Below the pieces are notes generated by a model. That model searched no databases, was not told the DNA's origin, and saw only the letters and a list, made by a program, of their open reading frames with translations. From assembly GCA_947259215.1 (NCBI GenBank), contig CAMYLJ010000011.1:1-50035 (forward strand): 50,035 nt of DNA, given 5' to 3'. This DNA is from an uncultured delta proteobacterium (GTDB taxonomy: Bacteria; Myxococcota_A; UBA9160; JAFDET01). The translations under genes were made by a program, and so were the position numbers. Positions 47,987 through 50,035 of the stretch are shown piece by piece. How positions within the stretch are numbered: position 1 is the first letter of the stretch; each line of letters opens with the position of its first letter.

Positions 47987-48154
47987 CCTGAACTCCGAAT
48001 GTGATAGAGCGCACGGAAGCCGCTTGCGATCCCGACGAGGCCACCGGGAAAGTTGCCCCCGCCGCCGCGGGGCGCGATCCTGCGTCCTCCCGCGGGGATC
48101 CGTCCGTCCAGGGCTGGGCGGTCCGCCACCTGCCGATGGGAGGCCCACAGAGCC

Positions 48155-48835
48155 ATGCGAAGCACCTGCGCCCCGATCCTGATGCTGTTGGTCGCCTGCA
48201 GCGGCGCGGCTGGCCCGGGCCCCGGCCAGGAGGAGCACTACTTCCCGCCCGCCGTGCGCATGACCATGCTGGTGTTCCGCGACGTCACCCCCGGCGTGGA
48301 CCCGGCCTCCTTCGAGGCCCAGCCCCGCACCCTGTACCGGCTGGGGGAACGCTTCGGACGCATGGAGTATCCGGTGAACGGCGAGCAGGGAGTGCACCTG
48401 CTCGCGATCGTGAACGAGCCCCACATCTTCGCGATCAACCAGCTCGACGGCACGGGCCGCCACACGATCGACCCGGGGCCGACCTACGTCTTCCGCGCCC
48501 CGATGTTCAAGAAGGAGGACGTCCCCCCGCCGCTCGGAGAGCTCGAGTACGGCCGGGAGATCGAGTTCCTGAAGGCTCACCAGGCGACCGCGAGCCAGGT
48601 CGTCGGCGAGGACGGCCGGCCCCGCAAGCAGCACGAGGCCACGTTCGGCGAGGTCAGGGTGGTCGCGATCGGCCCCGCGGGTAGCACCGCTGTCGAGACC
48701 CTACAGGTCTACCAGGCCGATGAGCTCGTCCACTCCGTCCAATACGACGCCTACCGCACCGACCTACCCCCCCGCGCCGAGCTGTTCAGACCCCCGGAAG
48801 GTGTCCGGATCTTCCAACAGCAGAAGGGCGAGTAA
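48155..48835 (+). CDS. Lipoprotein of unknown function
   Basis: ATG 48155 (GGGAGG upstream) encodes 226 aa with a short signal peptide and lipobox LLVACS (Cys about 15), hence lipid-anchored. The mature part is mostly soluble, with conserved-looking stretches FRDVTPGVDPASFEAQPRTL, YRLGERFGRMEYPVNGEQGV and HLLAIVNEPHIFAINQLDGT. No family is recognised. It is divergent from the amyloid gene and shares its regulatory region, so it may be coregulated. Confidence 0.65.
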   Translation: MRSTCAPILMLLVACSGAAGPGPGQEEHYFPPAVRMTMLVFRDVTPGVDPASFEAQPRTLYRLGERFGRMEYPVNGEQGVHLLAIVNEPHIFAINQLDGTGRHTIDPGPTYVFRAPMFKKEDVPPPLGELEYGREIEFLKAHQATASQVVGEDGRPRKQHEATFGEVRVVAIGPAGSTAVETLQVYQADELVHSVQYDAYRTDLPPRAELFRPPEGVRIFQQQKGE

Positions 48836-49252
48836 GCGCCCCGCGCCTCCGCACGAATCCCCTCCGCCGCCAGCAGACTCCCCATGGCGCGCCGCCAGAG
48901 AGTCCGTTCTTCAGGCCGCCGCCGAGCCCATGGCAGAGCAGAGCAGCGGGCTCGCCGACCTCTCCGCCGGGCGCAGCCCCGGCGCAACGGGTACCACGCG
49001 CTGCCCATGGTTCCTGGGCGTTTCCGACCGCGATCCAACCATCGGCTCCCGACCGCGCGAGATGCGCGCGGAGTGAGCTCCACCCGCCTTGCCATCCGGG
49101 GCTGATCCAGGCCGCGCTTCCGCGTAAGCAACCGCCGTTCTGTCGTTTTTTGTGGGGCCTATCACTTTTTCTTTGCCCCGTATCCGCGATCCATATGCCT
49201 GCACGGGGCGGCTGCGCCCCGACCCGGACGGGACGCGTATGGGGGGACCACA
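48836..49252. other. Stretch without a recognisable gene
   Basis: I see no supported coding sequence in these 417 bp. Frames on both strands lack ribosome sites or recognisable domains. A 7-bp hairpin, CGGGGCG/CGCCCCG with loop GCTG, lies at 49204-49221 in the presumed leader of the next gene, and two T-rich runs occur near 49145-49175. Confidence 0.4.
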
Positions 49253-50035
49253 ATGTTCTCGAAGGCGACGACTCGCTACTTCTTCCTCGCTATTGCCTTC
49301 GCGCTCTCGGTGGCGCTTCCGGCCCAGCTGGCCGGGGCCGACGCCATTGACGACGCCCGGGCGAAGGCGGCGCAGATGCGCGCTGACGCCCAGGCCAGGG
49401 CCGATGCCATGCGCACAAAGGCCCGGGCCGACGCCGACGCCAGGCGTGCCGCGGCCCAGGCCAAGGCCGACCAGATCCGCTGCCAGAAGCTCGGCCAGTG
49501 CGGCGGCTCGACCGGCGGCGGGGGGACCGGCGGAGGCGGGACTACGTTCACGTACGCCTGGAGCGCGGGCTCCTGGGGCATCTGCTCCAAGACCTGCGGC
49601 GGCGGAACCCAGACCCGACCTCTCTCGTGCAGACGAAGCGACGGCCGTACGGTCGGCGCCAACTTCTGTACGGCCACCAAGCCGCAGACATCTCGTGCGT
49701 GCAACACCCAGATCTGCACGGTGAAGGACACGCAACCTCCGTCGACGCCTACGGGTCTCGCGGCCAAGGCAGCGAACTGCTCGCAGATCGACCTGTCGTG
49801 GAACGCCGCATCGGACAGCGGCGGCTCCGGCCTCAAGGGCTACGACGTGTACCGGGACGGCAACTTCTACAGCCGTGTGAATGCACCGCTGCGCTCGCTC
49901 GCGGACGGCAACCTCCCCGAGTCGACGACGCACTCCTACCAGGTCGCCGCCTTCGACGGCGCGGGCAACCGCTCGCCGAAGAATGGCGCGAAGAGCGCGA
50001 CGACGCCAAGGTGCGGCGTTTCGTCTGGTCCGGTC
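49253..50035 (+). CDS. Secreted coiled-coil/TSP1/fibronectin III protein, paralog B (cut by window end)
   Basis: From ATG 49253 the frame stays open for 261 codons to the window end. It has a signal peptide (to about residue 29), an Ala/Arg/Asp coiled coil (DDARAKAAQMRADAQARADA), a Gly/Thr linker, a thrombospondin type 1 domain (WSAGSWGICSKTCGGGTQTR, then six Cys in all) and a fibronectin type III domain with GYDVYRDGNFYSRVNAPLRS and THSYQVAAFDGAGNRSPKNG. It matches paralog A (41895-43007) in the same domain order, with near-identical fibronectin sequence, but on the opposite strand. The two copies flank the Fap-like cluster as an inverted repeat. The C-terminal domain is outside the window. 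Confidence 0.78.
   Translation, partial: MFSKATTRYFFLAIAFALSVALPAQLAGADAIDDARAKAAQMRADAQARADAMRTKARADADARRAAAQAKADQIRCQKLGQCGGSTGGGGTGGGGTTFTYAWSAGSWGICSKTCGGGTQTRPLSCRRSDGRTVGANFCTATKPQTSRACNTQICTVKDTQPPSTPTGLAAKAANCSQIDLSWNAASDSGGSGLKGYDVYRDGNFYSRVNAPLRSLADGNLPESTTHSYQVAAFDGAGNRSPKNGAKSATTPRCGVSSGPV

Larger units (their letters stand above)
47680..48154. other. Divergent regulatory region between the Fap-like operon and the lipoprotein gene at 48155
   Basis: No coding sequence is supported in this 475-bp stretch. It contains the sigma-54-type element at 47802-47817, the inverted repeats at 47867-47882 and 47965-47986 and two copies of the CGGGAAACC-(T)-GAAC motif. Listed separately below. 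Confidence 0.6.

Noticed and set aside
1-50035. CRISPR arrays, rRNA genes, c-di-GMP riboswitches and intact tRNAs
   Set aside because: No regularly spaced repeats, no rRNA sequence, no recognisable riboswitch core and no complete cloverleaf were found by eye.

Overview
The window is GC-rich, gene-dense chromosomal DNA from a Gram-negative bacterium. Supporting traits are lipobox lipoproteins, c-type heme motifs, an outer-membrane beta-barrel, two F420-type LLM oxidoreductases, two WS/DGAT acyltransferases, several acyl-CoA dehydrogenases, and two secreted proteins sharing a Cys-Gly-Leu-Gly C-terminal tail that resembles sorting signals. Together these suggest an uncultured deltaproteobacterial-grade lineage (Myxococcota, Binatota or Desulfobacterota type). 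That placement is inference; no rRNA or single-copy marker is present.

Region 1 (1-9.75 kb) is a scarred accessory segment. It holds a degenerate tyrosine recombinase joined to a scrap of class III cyclase, a heme-bearing beta-helix protein, an IS256-type transposase relic with a nonsense codon, a 1214-residue diheme beta-propeller/PA14 protein, a decayed second copy of that gene, and an intact amidohydrolase. It ends at a tRNA-Thr 3' fragment (9701-9746). A second fragment of the same tRNA end lies at 21283-21323 in the same orientation, so the two look like attachment-site scars bounding an 11.6 kb segment.

Region 2 (9.9-21.3 kb) carries a secreted alpha/beta hydrolase with the same CGLG tail, cytidine deaminase, an Fe-S photolyase, a broken antiporter, two ICMT/PEMT-like membrane methyltransferases, a DUF465-hydrolase fusion lacking two catalytic residues, an acyl-CoA dehydrogenase, a repeat protein with a peptidoglycan-binding domain and a CPA2 antiporter. 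Region 3 (21.3-38.2 kb) is metabolic: a TreT-like glycosyltransferase, a DUF3604 lipoprotein, two LLM oxidoreductases, a TetR gene between divergent HsaA-like flavoprotein genes, a CBS protein, two WS/DGATs, an acyl-CoA carboxyltransferase and an enoyl-CoA hydratase. It looks like degradation of a hydrophobic substrate plus storage-lipid synthesis.

Region 4 (38.4-50 kb) is devoted to the cell surface and is the most interesting part. Minus-strand genes at 47679-43889 reproduce the order fapC-fapD-fapE-fapF of the Pseudomonas functional amyloid system: a secreted protein with three GI-x3-NQ-x-(A/P)-G-x2-NNQ-x-N repeats, a C39 peptidase, a small FapE-like secreted protein and a coiled-coil beta-barrel. 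A sigma-54-type promoter, upstream inverted repeats and hairpins behind the amyloid gene are visible. The cluster is flanked by two inverted paralogs that combine a coiled coil, a thrombospondin type 1 domain and a fibronectin type III domain, and by tandem small lipoproteins. My inference is that the locus builds an amyloid-based surface layer with dedicated adhesin-like partners.
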